Positions 19,965 to 28,944 of a stretch of 64,000 nucleotides of DNA are shown here, in pieces (positions within the stretch are counted from its first letter, which is position 1; each line of letters opens with the position of its first letter). Source of the stretch: Bacteroidales bacterium (GTDB lineage: Bacteria; Bacteroidota; Bacteroidia; Bacteroidales; UBA10428); contig JAFGIP010000114.1 of the NCBI GenBank assembly GCA_016929525.1, positions 92,763-156,762 of the forward strand, in the 5' to 3' direction. The notes under the pieces were generated by a model. It had not been told where the DNA came from. It did not search any database and saw nothing but the letters and a program-made list of their open reading frames with translations. The position numbers and the translations under genes are program-made.

Positions 19965-21923
19965 ATGGACCTTTCGGTAATAATAGTAAATTATAATGTA
20001 AGATATTTCCTCGAACAGTGTCTGCATTCTGTTTTAAAAGCTGCTGTGAATATCAGGTGTGAAATTATTGTAGTTGATAACAATTCGGTTGATGGTTCAT
20101 GCCAGATGGTAACAGCTAAATTTCCTGATGTAAAGCTAATTGCTAATAATGAAAATGTTGGTTTTTCCAGAGCAAATAACCAGGGGATTAAAATATCAGC
20201 CGGCGAATTTATTCTTATTTTAAATCCGGATACAATTGTTCAGGAAGATACTTTCGTAAAATGTCTGCAGTTCATGAGAGTAAACCCTGATGCAGGAAGC
20301 CTGGGGGTAAAAATGATTGACGGGAAAGGTACTTTTTTACCAGAGTCGAAGCGCTCGCTGCCAACACCAGCTGTGTCGTTTTATAAGATCTTTGGTATAT
20401 CGTCGCTTTTCCCAAAGTCCAGAATATTCGGCAGATATCATTTGGGATATCTTAATGTGGATGAAACAAATAAAGTTGAGATATTGCCGGGTGCATTTAT
20501 GTTTATAAGAAAATCCGTATTGAATAAAATAGGGCTGTTAGACGAAACTTTTTTTATGTACGGAGAAGATATTGATCTTTCATATAGAATTATGCAGGCC
20601 GGGTATGATAATTATTACTTTCCTGAAACAACAATTATTCATTACAAGGGAGAAAGTACAAAGAAAGGCAGCATTAATTATGTGTTGGTATTCTACAGGG
20701 CAATGATCATCTTCGCGCGTAAACACTTTTCAAAGAAAAACGCCAGATTATTTAGTTTTTTAATAAACATGGCTATTTATCTCAGGGCATCTGCATCAAT
20801 AATAAGACGTTTATTTCTGAACTCTGTTATACCTCTTGCCGATGTTGCCCTTATGTACACGGGGTTTTATATAATCAAACCATTCTGGGAGAAGATAAGA
20901 TTTGGCAGAGCTGGTTATTATCCTGAAGAATATATGTACTATGTTGTCCCTGCTTATATCCTGATTTGGTTGTTTTCACTTTATATGTCAGGAGCTTATG
21001 AAAAGAAAACCCAACCAAAAGATATATTCAGGGGAATACTGCTCGGTACTACCGTTGTATTGATTATTTATGCTCTGTTACCTGAAACTTTGCGATTTTC
21101 AAGAGCCCTGTTGTTATTTGGAGCAGTATGGGGTGTGGCATCGTTATTCCTTACGCGTATTACATTAGGAACATTATTTAATAATGTACGACTGATTTTT
21201 AAAAAAAAGAAAAAGCGAATTGTAATTGCCGGATCCAATGATGAAAGTAAACGTGTGTTATCATTACTTCAACAAGCTAATATTTCACCAACTTTCGTAG
21301 GATTAACAGGTGTCCGGGAAGACCATGTGAAGGGTGAATATTTGGGAAATCTCTCTCAAATAAACGATATAGTAAAAATTAACCGAATTGATGAGATAGT
21401 TTTTTGTGCTAAGGACATCCCGTCTCAGATCATTATTGAAACGATGTTAAGCATTAGCGATACATCAGTCGATTTTAAAATAGCTCCTCCGGAAAGCATT
21501 TCTGTTATTGGCAGTAGTTCAATTAATACTGCCGGCGAGCTTTATATTGTCAGTCTTAACTCATTAAGTCAAACCATTAGTCGCAGGAAAAAAAGAATTT
21601 TCGATGTATTAACATCTATAGTTTTATTGGCACTGTCTCCATTCCTGGTGTTTTATGTAAATAAACCTCTGCATTTATTAAAAAATATCTTATATGTACT
21701 TACTGGAGCAAAAACATGGATAGGTTATTATAGGCTTAATGATCTTATTGATGAAAATCTTCCAAAGATTAATCACGGAGTTTTAACTCCTGTACCAGCA
21801 TCAAAAGAAAGAATTTTGAATAAGCAAACTATTGATCGGCTCAATTTGTTGTATGCAAAGGACTATAAAATGTCTAACGATCTTTCATTCATAATAAGAG
21901 ATTTAAAATTTTTGGGCAACTGA
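19965..21923 (+). CDS. GT2 glycosyltransferase fused to a degenerate polyprenyl glycosylphosphotransferase-like region
   Basis: Residues about 1-270 are a WbbL/rhamnosyltransferase-like GT2 domain: MDLSVIIVNYNV, VVDNNSVDGSCQ, LNPDTIVQED and FFMYGEDIDLSYRIMQAGYD. From about residue 285 there are four or five TM helices. A Rossmann-like domain follows (about 405-530, starting RIVIAGSNDESKRVLSLL), as in the CoA-binding-like part of WbaP/WcaJ enzymes. Then come RRKKRIFDVLTSIVLLALSP and a short cytosolic tail. The catalytic C-terminal transferase motifs of that family are missing, so only the GT2 half should be active. A role in cell-surface polysaccharide or O-antigen synthesis is inferred. The acyltransferase gene downstream is unrelated. 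Confidence 0.8.
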   Translation: MDLSVIIVNYNVRYFLEQCLHSVLKAAVNIRCEIIVVDNNSVDGSCQMVTAKFPDVKLIANNENVGFSRANNQGIKISAGEFILILNPDTIVQEDTFVKCLQFMRVNPDAGSLGVKMIDGKGTFLPESKRSLPTPAVSFYKIFGISSLFPKSRIFGRYHLGYLNVDETNKVEILPGAFMFIRKSVLNKIGLLDETFFMYGEDIDLSYRIMQAGYDNYYFPETTIIHYKGESTKKGSINYVLVFYRAMIIFARKHFSKKNARLFSFLINMAIYLRASASIIRRLFLNSVIPLADVALMYTGFYIIKPFWEKIRFGRAGYYPEEYMYYVVPAYILIWLFSLYMSGAYEKKTQPKDIFRGILLGTTVVLIIYALLPETLRFSRALLLFGAVWGVASLFLTRITLGTLFNNVRLIFKKKKKRIVIAGSNDESKRVLSLLQQANISPTFVGLTGVREDHVKGEYLGNLSQINDIVKINRIDEIVFCAKDIPSQIIIETMLSISDTSVDFKIAPPESISVIGSSSINTAGELYIVSLNSLSQTISRRKKRIFDVLTSIVLLALSPFLVFYVNKPLHLLKNILYVLTGAKTWIGYYRLNDLIDENLPKINHGVLTPVPASKERILNKQTIDRLNLLYAKDYKMSNDLSFIIRDLKFLGN

Positions 21924-22085
21924 TTGTGATCGTCAGGCCTGCATAATGAAATTCGTGCAATATCTTTATGTGAGAGTTTTATTTGTGAAATATACAGAGA
22001 AGAATTATTAAATCGATATTTGCTTAAATTAGGATCCAAATCTTATTTGGCACATTAATATTAAAAGCGGATATTACTTCTAAAT

Positions 22086-23429
22086 ATGAGTAAAACTGAA
22101 GTTACATTGCCTGCAATGGGCGAAGGAATAATTGAAGCAACAATTACTAGATGGTTTTTTCGGGAAGGAGAATCTGTACTTGAAGATGAACCATTACTTG
22201 AAGTAGCAACAGACAAAGTAGATTCTGAGATTCCTTCTCCGGTTTCAGGTATTATTTCCCGAATTTTTTATTCAGAAGGAGAAATTCCCAGGGTTGGAGC
22301 TGTTATAGCAATAATTGAAAGTGAATTATCTGCCACATCTGATGATTCAGAAACAGAAGGATCGGATATGAAACTAACTGTTAATAAACCTGAGACAAAA
22401 AATAATATTTCTGATGAACCCGAAACTGAACCCGGAAAGAATTTTAAGAAAAGTTCAGACCAACGGGAAGATAACAGGGTTTCCCGGGAACATATGCACT
22501 TAACTCCGTTTGTCAAATTTCTGGCAAAAAGCAGGGAAATTTCGTTTGATGAACTTATGCAAATAAAAGGTACTGGTCTTAAGGGGCGAATTACCAAAGC
22601 TGATCTGAATGCTTATATTCTGGCAGGACGACCATTTAAGGATCTTTTTAATTCCACACAGGATCATAATTTGGTGGAAGGAGAAATTGCAGGTACTAAT
22701 GAAAAGAATTTATATAAAGCAGGACCCGGAGAAGAATTAATTGAAATGAACCGCACCCGGAAACTCATTGCAGAACATATGGTTCGCTCCAAGCGCATTT
22801 CACCGCATGTTACCTCCATGGTAGAGATTGACGTATCTCACATGGTTCAGTGGAGAAATGAAAATAAAGAAACATTTCAGAAAAAACACGGAATAAAACT
22901 GACATATACACCGGTTATTGTATATGCAGCAGTTCAGGCACTGAAGAAATATCCGATGATTAATATTTCGGTTTACGACGAATATATTATTAAAAAGAAG
23001 AATATCAATATTGGTGTTGCAACAGCCTTACCTGATGGCAACCTGATTGTTCCGGTTATTAAAGATGCTGATAAAAGGACATTTTGGAATCTTGCCCGGG
23101 AACTGTCTGATTTAGCTAAAAGAGCACGCGAAGGAAAATTGGAACCTGCTGAAATTAAAGGCGGCACATTTACAATAACCAATATGGGACAATACGATAA
23201 TATATCGGGAACTCCAATAATTAATCAACCTGAGGTAGCAATTTTAGCCGTAGGTTCTGTTAAGAAAAAACCCGGAGTTGTCACTATGGGTGAAGAACAC
23301 ACAATTGGTGTGCGGGATATTATGGTGCTCTCATTAACCTATGATCACAGGGTAGTGGACGGTGCACTCGGAGGATCTTTTGTTAAAGAAATAGGAAAAA
23401 TCCTTGAAGGTCCGATGCCTGAATATTAA
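22086..23429 (+). CDS. 2-oxo acid dehydrogenase E2 (dihydrolipoamide acyltransferase)
   Basis: The 447-residue protein has an N-terminal lipoyl domain with Lys44 in VATDKVDSEIPSP, then a charged linker (about 80-135). A peripheral-subunit-binding domain follows (about 138-175; TPFVKFLAKSREISFDELMQ), then a CoA acyltransferase core with the catalytic HRVVDG at 421-426. It transfers an acyl group from the lipoyl arm to CoA in the pyruvate, 2-oxoglutarate or branched-chain complex. The MGEGIIEATITRW start resembles branched-chain-type E2. No E1 or E3 gene adjoins it, so its complex cannot be fixed from context. Confidence 0.92.
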   Translation: MSKTEVTLPAMGEGIIEATITRWFFREGESVLEDEPLLEVATDKVDSEIPSPVSGIISRIFYSEGEIPRVGAVIAIIESELSATSDDSETEGSDMKLTVNKPETKNNISDEPETEPGKNFKKSSDQREDNRVSREHMHLTPFVKFLAKSREISFDELMQIKGTGLKGRITKADLNAYILAGRPFKDLFNSTQDHNLVEGEIAGTNEKNLYKAGPGEELIEMNRTRKLIAEHMVRSKRISPHVTSMVEIDVSHMVQWRNENKETFQKKHGIKLTYTPVIVYAAVQALKKYPMINISVYDEYIIKKKNINIGVATALPDGNLIVPVIKDADKRTFWNLARELSDLAKRAREGKLEPAEIKGGTFTITNMGQYDNISGTPIINQPEVAILAVGSVKKKPGVVTMGEEHTIGVRDIMVLSLTYDHRVVDGALGGSFVKEIGKILEGPMPEY

Positions 23430-23514
23430 TAATATTAACTATTAACAGGTTATGTTTTTAAACAAAAAATTCATGTGCTTATAAATAAAGCACTCATGCA
23501 TAGTAAATTATTTT

Positions 23515-23522
23515 TAAATTTG
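23515..23522 (+). promoter_or_regulatory. Likely -7 element upstream of the TPR-propeller array
   Basis: TAAATTTG matches TAnnTTTG exactly and ends 23 bases before the ATG at 23546. No clear TTTG lies 19-21 bases upstream, so the -33 part is unsupported. Confidence 0.4.
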
Positions 23523-23545
23523 TTAAAAACCAACCGTTTCGTTAC

Positions 23546-26500
23546 ATGTTAAAATTTTATAATCTTCCTTTGTTAGCTTTCTTTATAATAGCTTTCAATC
23601 TGATTGATAATTTACCGGTTTTTTCCCAGGATGAAGTTGATGCGAAACAGATGTTTATTGAAGCAGAATCATATTTTCTGTTTGAAGAATTTAAAGATGC
23701 CTTGCCATTATATCAGAAAATTGCCAGACTTGAACCACAAAATTACAATGTTCAATACAAAATAGGTATTTGTTATCTGAACAATCCTTACTTAAAACAG
23801 AAAGCCATTAAATATCTTGAACTGGCGGCACAGAATATAAATCTGAAGTATAAAGAAAATAATTATAAAGAAAAACTTGCTCCTCTGGAGTCATATTACT
23901 ACCTGGGTAAAGCATACCATATCAATAATATGCTGGATAAGGCCATAGATAATTATGCGGGGTTTAAAAAAATGGCAGATCCTGATTTTTACGACTTGAC
24001 AATAGTAAATGAAGATATTGAAGCATGTAATCGTGCAAGAGTAGCGATGAATGATCCGGTTTATTTGGAAGTAAATAATGCCGGCACGCAAATTAACAGC
24101 CAGTTCGAAGATATTAACCCTGTGTTAAGTGGTGATGAAAAAACCCTCATATTTGCCAGGAAACTGCAGTTTTACGATGGAGTATTTATATCATTTAAAA
24201 ATGAAGATGGCAGTTGGACAGCACCTGTAAATCTTACGCCGGAATTTGGTTTGGACGGTAACTCATATTCAACAGGTATTACTTATTTCGGAGATGAAAT
24301 ATTTGTATATCGTAGTGATGATTACGATGGGAATATTTATTCAAGTAAGCGTGTTGGTGAAAAATGGTCAAAACTTACAAAGCTGAATGATAATATCAAT
24401 ACCAAATTTTGGGAGTCGCATGCATCTCCATCACCTGATGGTCAGTACCTGTTTTTTACTTCAAACAGATCTGGAGGATACGGAGGGCTTGATGTTTATA
24501 AATCGAGACGAAGTGCAAACGGCCAGTGGGGAGAAGCAGTAAATATGGGGCCTGTGATTAATTCACCTTCAAATGAAGAGACACCTTTTCTTACCAATGA
24601 AGGATATTCCTTGTTTTTTAGTTCACAGGGGCATAAGACAATTGGCGGATACGATATATTTGTTTCCCATCTTCAAAGCAATGGTGCCTGGAGCAAACCT
24701 ATAAATATGGGTTATCCGCTAAATACTACCGAGGACGATCTTTTCTATAATCCAACAGGAGCCAATACCTATGGTTATTACTCATTTTATAAAGATGGAG
24801 CCGGTTTAGGTTTAATGGATATTTATTTAACTGAGGTATATAACAGTGCAATCCCCAGGACTTTTAATATCCGGGGAAGATTAAATCTCGACCAAACAAA
24901 AGCTAAAGATTATAAAAAAATTACAGTTAAACTTCTTGATGCAGAAACCGGTGAAATTGTTAACGAATCGAAAGTAAATGCTGATGGGACATATTCTTTA
25001 TCTGCAAAACAGGGGAGCTATGTATTGCTTATTGAAGGTTCGGGAATAAAGCCTTTCACCCGGTCGGTTAGTCTCAACGTTGTTCAGGCAGAATCTAAGG
25101 TAATGTTGGAAACAATAGACCTGAGCCCTGAAGAAGGAGGTGTTGAAATAGCTGCAGTCACACCGGTGATGCCTGCACAAAAAATAGAAGTTAAAAACGA
25201 TTTCTTTGCAGTAAGCGATTCTTCTGCTGTACCAATCTCACTTACATTACCTGGAGAATCAGACTTGCAAATTGACATTTCAGTTGACGGGGAATTCTAT
25301 AAAACAGATAGCATTAAAGGTGTTAAAAAGAAGTTTACGTATTTCTATAAGCCAAAACCAGGAGAAAATATTCTGAAATTTACTGCAACCGATGCAGATG
25401 GTAATATATCTTCTGCAGAGGTTATTGTAACTTATTATCCGCCTGTAAAAGAAGCTGAAATAACCAAATTGCAGAAACCGGAATTAAAAACTCCCGGCGA
25501 TAAAATCAGTGGGTTTCAGTTTGTTCAGATTGATGCACTTAAAGAATACCTGGAAGGACTAAACCTGGCTGAATTTAGTAACTATTATGCTCTTTACAGT
25601 CATTTAAAAGAGGTATCGAAAGAAGAAGAATTTACTGTAGATGAAATAAAACAATTCTGTGCTGTTTTGTTTACCCAGAAAGATAATAATGTTTTTAAAG
25701 ATGAGCTGACAAACGTTACCGATACCATAAGCGACAAATGGCTGGAACAGCTCGACAGTTCATCGGTGCCCATCGATTTCCTGCAAAAGTTAAGTTCGAA
25801 AGGAGAATATGTAAGCAATGACCTGAACAGGTTATTAATGGAAATATTAATTGCTCAGGAAGGTTCGGGTCAGTCGGTGCTTGAGAATTTATATTCTTTT
25901 ACAGACAAAGAAGAAATTGGTAAAGAAGGCTTGCAGAGCAATTTATCTAAGGAACAAATCTTACAGTTATATTTTTCAGATAAAGAAATATCTGGTGCAC
26001 AATATTCTTTGCATTTGGCGGCAACAACAGATGAGCTATTCTACTTTTACCAGAACATAATCATTGCTTCATCAGATAATCTTAGATCTTATCTGACAGG
26101 GATGAACTTTGAATCAGAAGGAATACTCAACTCAATATATCTGGTCGAGCATTTGTTTGAAAAAGCTGAAGAAGGGATAATAAGCGAGAAAGATCTTCTG
26201 AATGCTCTTGAACTAATTTCATCGAACAAGAATTTTTATCTGAGTGAATTTTCTGCTATCCTCACCGGAAATGCTACAGGATCGCTTAAGTCGCAATTAT
26301 TGCTAATGAACCTTGAAGAGGAAGAAATTAATACTTACGGGGAACTCCTTGATCATCTGGTTCAAAATTCTCAGTATAAAAACTATACAAAGGAAGAAGT
26401 ATATAAGTTATTTATTGACTTAACCGGCATTACGGATGTTAAAAAGTTTGCTGAAAAAATCAGATCATATAATTATATAGCAATTAATAAAGCTCTTTCA

Positions 26501-26776
26501 GATACAACGCTGAAATATTTTTCAAATCCTTTTGAACTAATTCAGTATCTGTTGTCGGTATCGCCCGAATATGACTTTACGGAATCTGACATTAATAACC
26601 TGCTGATTCAGATGATTCTTGAAAGAGGATTAGATGACAAAGAACTAAGAGCATATTCTAAGGGCACTGATAAATTCTGGAAAACAAGAAAATTCAGAAC
26701 TACAATAATTCTCATCAATATTCTTTTAATAATTCTAATAATTCTTTTCTCGCTGAGAAGAAAAAATAAGGATTAA
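23546..26776 (+). CDS. TPR-PD40 propeller protein with helical repeats and C-terminal membrane anchor (array member A)
   Basis: The 1076-residue protein has a signal peptide (about 1-28), a TPR domain (about 30-165; FKDALPLYQKIARLEPQNYN), and a PD40/WD40-like propeller (about 180-430; LFFTSNRSGGYGGLDVYKSR, LFFSSQGHKTIGGYDIFVSH). A carboxypeptidase-regulatory-like fold (about 437-515) and an Ig-like domain (about 550-635) follow. The first domains match the order in PorE of the T9SS. Instead of an OmpA domain it then has about 380 residues of helical repeats, spaced 68-70 residues where clearest. It ends in a hydrophobic helix (about 1051-1069) with the basic tail SLRRKNKD. The predicted topology is a large periplasmic body anchored in the inner membrane. 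Member B starts 4 bases after its stop. Confidence 0.8.
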   Translation: MLKFYNLPLLAFFIIAFNLIDNLPVFSQDEVDAKQMFIEAESYFLFEEFKDALPLYQKIARLEPQNYNVQYKIGICYLNNPYLKQKAIKYLELAAQNINLKYKENNYKEKLAPLESYYYLGKAYHINNMLDKAIDNYAGFKKMADPDFYDLTIVNEDIEACNRARVAMNDPVYLEVNNAGTQINSQFEDINPVLSGDEKTLIFARKLQFYDGVFISFKNEDGSWTAPVNLTPEFGLDGNSYSTGITYFGDEIFVYRSDDYDGNIYSSKRVGEKWSKLTKLNDNINTKFWESHASPSPDGQYLFFTSNRSGGYGGLDVYKSRRSANGQWGEAVNMGPVINSPSNEETPFLTNEGYSLFFSSQGHKTIGGYDIFVSHLQSNGAWSKPINMGYPLNTTEDDLFYNPTGANTYGYYSFYKDGAGLGLMDIYLTEVYNSAIPRTFNIRGRLNLDQTKAKDYKKITVKLLDAETGEIVNESKVNADGTYSLSAKQGSYVLLIEGSGIKPFTRSVSLNVVQAESKVMLETIDLSPEEGGVEIAAVTPVMPAQKIEVKNDFFAVSDSSAVPISLTLPGESDLQIDISVDGEFYKTDSIKGVKKKFTYFYKPKPGENILKFTATDADGNISSAEVIVTYYPPVKEAEITKLQKPELKTPGDKISGFQFVQIDALKEYLEGLNLAEFSNYYALYSHLKEVSKEEEFTVDEIKQFCAVLFTQKDNNVFKDELTNVTDTISDKWLEQLDSSSVPIDFLQKLSSKGEYVSNDLNRLLMEILIAQEGSGQSVLENLYSFTDKEEIGKEGLQSNLSKEQILQLYFSDKEISGAQYSLHLAATTDELFYFYQNIIIASSDNLRSYLTGMNFESEGILNSIYLVEHLFEKAEEGIISEKDLLNALELISSNKNFYLSEFSAILTGNATGSLKSQLLLMNLEEEEINTYGELLDHLVQNSQYKNYTKEEVYKLFIDLTGITDVKKFAEKIRSYNYIAINKALSDTTLKYFSNPFELIQYLLSVSPEYDFTESDINNLLIQMILERGLDDKELRAYSKGTDKFWKTRKFRTTIILINILLIILIILFSLRRKNKD

Positions 26777-26780
26777 ACTC

Positions 26781-28799
26781 ATGAACCCTATTTACAGATA
26801 TGTCGGTATATTATTTATACAAGTAGCAACATGTGCTCTGTTACAAGGTCAGATATGGCTTTCGAATGAAGATATATATAACGAAGCTGAAGAATATCTT
26901 AATGCCGAGGAATATATTGAGGCATTACCATTATATCTTCTGCTGGAACAGAAAGAAATTATTAATGCAAATGTTTCCTATAAAATTGGCGAATGTTATC
27001 TGAATATAAGAGGACGTAAACATAAATCAATACCCTATCTGGAATCAGCAGTAGAGAATGTAACATCAGATTATAAGAATGAATTTAAAGAACAAAGAGC
27101 TCCACTTAGAGCTCTGTTGCTTCTTGGTGTTGCATATCGCATTAATAATGAACCAGACGTGGCAATAAATACCTTCCGGATACTTGGGGATTCAATTCAC
27201 GACACTGATCCTGAACTGATGGCTATCGTTGATATGCATATTAAAAGATGTGAAAATGCAAAGCTGTTGGGTGCTTTTCCGGGCGAACCGCGCACATTTA
27301 AACTCTCAGAACGGATCAATACAAAATATTCAGATTACAATCCGGTTCTTGTGGGACTTGATAGCATACTCTATTATATGGAAGAATTACCTTTTTATGA
27401 TGCCTTAATGAGATCCGAAATGCTTGGTGATGACTGGGATGTACCACAGAATATGACTCCTGTTATTGGGAGCGATGGCGATCATATTCTTGTCGGAGCA
27501 TCTGCCGATGGTAAAACACTTTTGCTTTATCTTTATGAACCACTGAAAGCAGGTGAAATATATGTTATTAATCAAACGGATGACGGATGGCAGGATATTG
27601 TCCCGCTTAACGAAAACATTAATACTCAGTATAATGAAACTCACGCCAGCTTATCATATGATGGGAAAACACTGTACTTTACCAGTAATCGCCCGGGGGG
27701 ATACGGCGGACTTGATATTTATATGTCGAAACTCGATGAAAATAACGACTGGGGTACTGCTGTAAATATCGGACCAACAATTAACACTGCATATAACGAG
27801 GAATGCCCGATTATTACCAGCGAGGATGATATTTTATATTTCAGTTCGCAGGGCCATCTGAATATGGGTGGCTATGATGTTTATTACGCACAGAGAAAAG
27901 CGGAAAACAAATGGAGGCAACCGATCAATATGGGATCACCGGTATCAACCACCGATGATGACCTTTTTTACTACCCGCTCGAAAGTGAAGTCTCCGGTCT
28001 TATGTCGAGACTTGAACAACCATACAATACCGGCTACGATATTTACAGGTATAACAGTATGGTCTTTCCCAACACTCCGAGATACTCAGTAAAAGGAAAT
28101 GCAAATGATATTGATTCAACAAATACAGAAAAAGAAGTTGTTGTAATCGATGTTGAAACATCGGATACACTTCTGCGAAAAAGCCCGGGGAAAGATGGAA
28201 GTTACGAATTCATATTACCGGCAGGTAATTTTACTGTAGCTGTTGTTAATAAATATGGAGAAGCTTACTTTGCAGAGATTGACCTGAATAATGACCCGAT
28301 TGAATCAATTCTGGTATCAAAGATGACCGGAGAAGCTGGGAAAATTTCTGAAGGCAGTGCGCTAATGACATTAATAGTAAAGGATACAGTGGTAATTAAA
28401 AATATTCTTTTTGGATTCGACACCTATTCATTTATTTCATACTATAAACCATACCTTGAATCGGTTTCTCAGATAATGATAGATAATCCCGGATTGAATC
28501 TGAAAATCACAGGTTATACCGATGCTATTGGAAGTGAAAGTTATAATCTGATCTTATCTGAGAAAAGGGCGAATGCTGTGTTGAATTACTTCATCAGTAA
28601 GAACATCGACAGGTCTCGTTTTAAAGTTTTCGGGAAAGGTGAAGCTGATCCCGTCGCCAAAAACAAAAACGATAATGGTACAGATTGCCCGGAAGGAAGA
28701 AAATATAACCGCAGGGTAGAGATATATCCGATTTCGGATAGTGAGGAAGTTGTTATAAAAAATAATGTTAAGATTCCACCTTCTGTCCGGTTTAAATGA
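26781..28799 (+). CDS. PorE-like TPR-PD40-CRD-OmpA protein (array member B)
   Basis: The 672-residue protein has a signal peptide (about 1-24), a TPR region (about 30-165; YIEALPLYLLLEQKEIINAN), and a PD40 propeller (about 175-425; LYFTSNRPGGYGGLDIYMSK, LYFSSQGHLNMGGYDVYYAQ). A carboxypeptidase-regulatory-like domain (about 433-515) precedes an OmpA-like peptidoglycan-binding domain (about 535-655; ILFGFDTYSF, ITGYTDAIGSESYNL, YNRRVEIYPI) with the conserved Asp and Arg. This is the domain order known for PorE, which links the T9SS to peptidoglycan. It lies 4 bases from member A. Of the five paralogues it is the closest to a complete PorE, but no PorKLMN genes adjoin, so equivalence is not shown. 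Confidence 0.85.
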   Translation: MNPIYRYVGILFIQVATCALLQGQIWLSNEDIYNEAEEYLNAEEYIEALPLYLLLEQKEIINANVSYKIGECYLNIRGRKHKSIPYLESAVENVTSDYKNEFKEQRAPLRALLLLGVAYRINNEPDVAINTFRILGDSIHDTDPELMAIVDMHIKRCENAKLLGAFPGEPRTFKLSERINTKYSDYNPVLVGLDSILYYMEELPFYDALMRSEMLGDDWDVPQNMTPVIGSDGDHILVGASADGKTLLLYLYEPLKAGEIYVINQTDDGWQDIVPLNENINTQYNETHASLSYDGKTLYFTSNRPGGYGGLDIYMSKLDENNDWGTAVNIGPTINTAYNEECPIITSEDDILYFSSQGHLNMGGYDVYYAQRKAENKWRQPINMGSPVSTTDDDLFYYPLESEVSGLMSRLEQPYNTGYDIYRYNSMVFPNTPRYSVKGNANDIDSTNTEKEVVVIDVETSDTLLRKSPGKDGSYEFILPAGNFTVAVVNKYGEAYFAEIDLNNDPIESILVSKMTGEAGKISEGSALMTLIVKDTVVIKNILFGFDTYSFISYYKPYLESVSQIMIDNPGLNLKITGYTDAIGSESYNLILSEKRANAVLNYFISKNIDRSRFKVFGKGEADPVAKNKNDNGTDCPEGRKYNRRVEIYPISDSEEVVIKNNVKIPPSVRFK

Positions 28800-28917
28800 T
28801 AAATAAATAACAGGATTTAACAGTTCAATTGTATTGCATCTTTTTTTTTACTAATTTAATGCTATTAACAAATTTAATTTGTTGATAGTATGATCTGTAG
28901 TTTTCAGGTTAATAATT

Positions 28918-28925
28918 TAATTTTG
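28918..28925 (+). promoter_or_regulatory. Likely -7 element for array member C
   Basis: TAATTTTG matches TAnnTTTG and ends 19 bases before the ATG at 28945. It lies in the only large gap (145 bases) between members A-B and C. The same gap has the palindrome AACAAATTTAATTTGTT near 28868. Confidence 0.4.
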
Positions 28926-28944
28926 AATTAAAACAGCCATCCTG

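Noticed and set aside
26781..28799. Direct naming of array member B as porE
   Set aside because: The domain order fits, but four paralogues adjoin it and no core T9SS genes are in the window, so orthology cannot be shown from this sequence alone.
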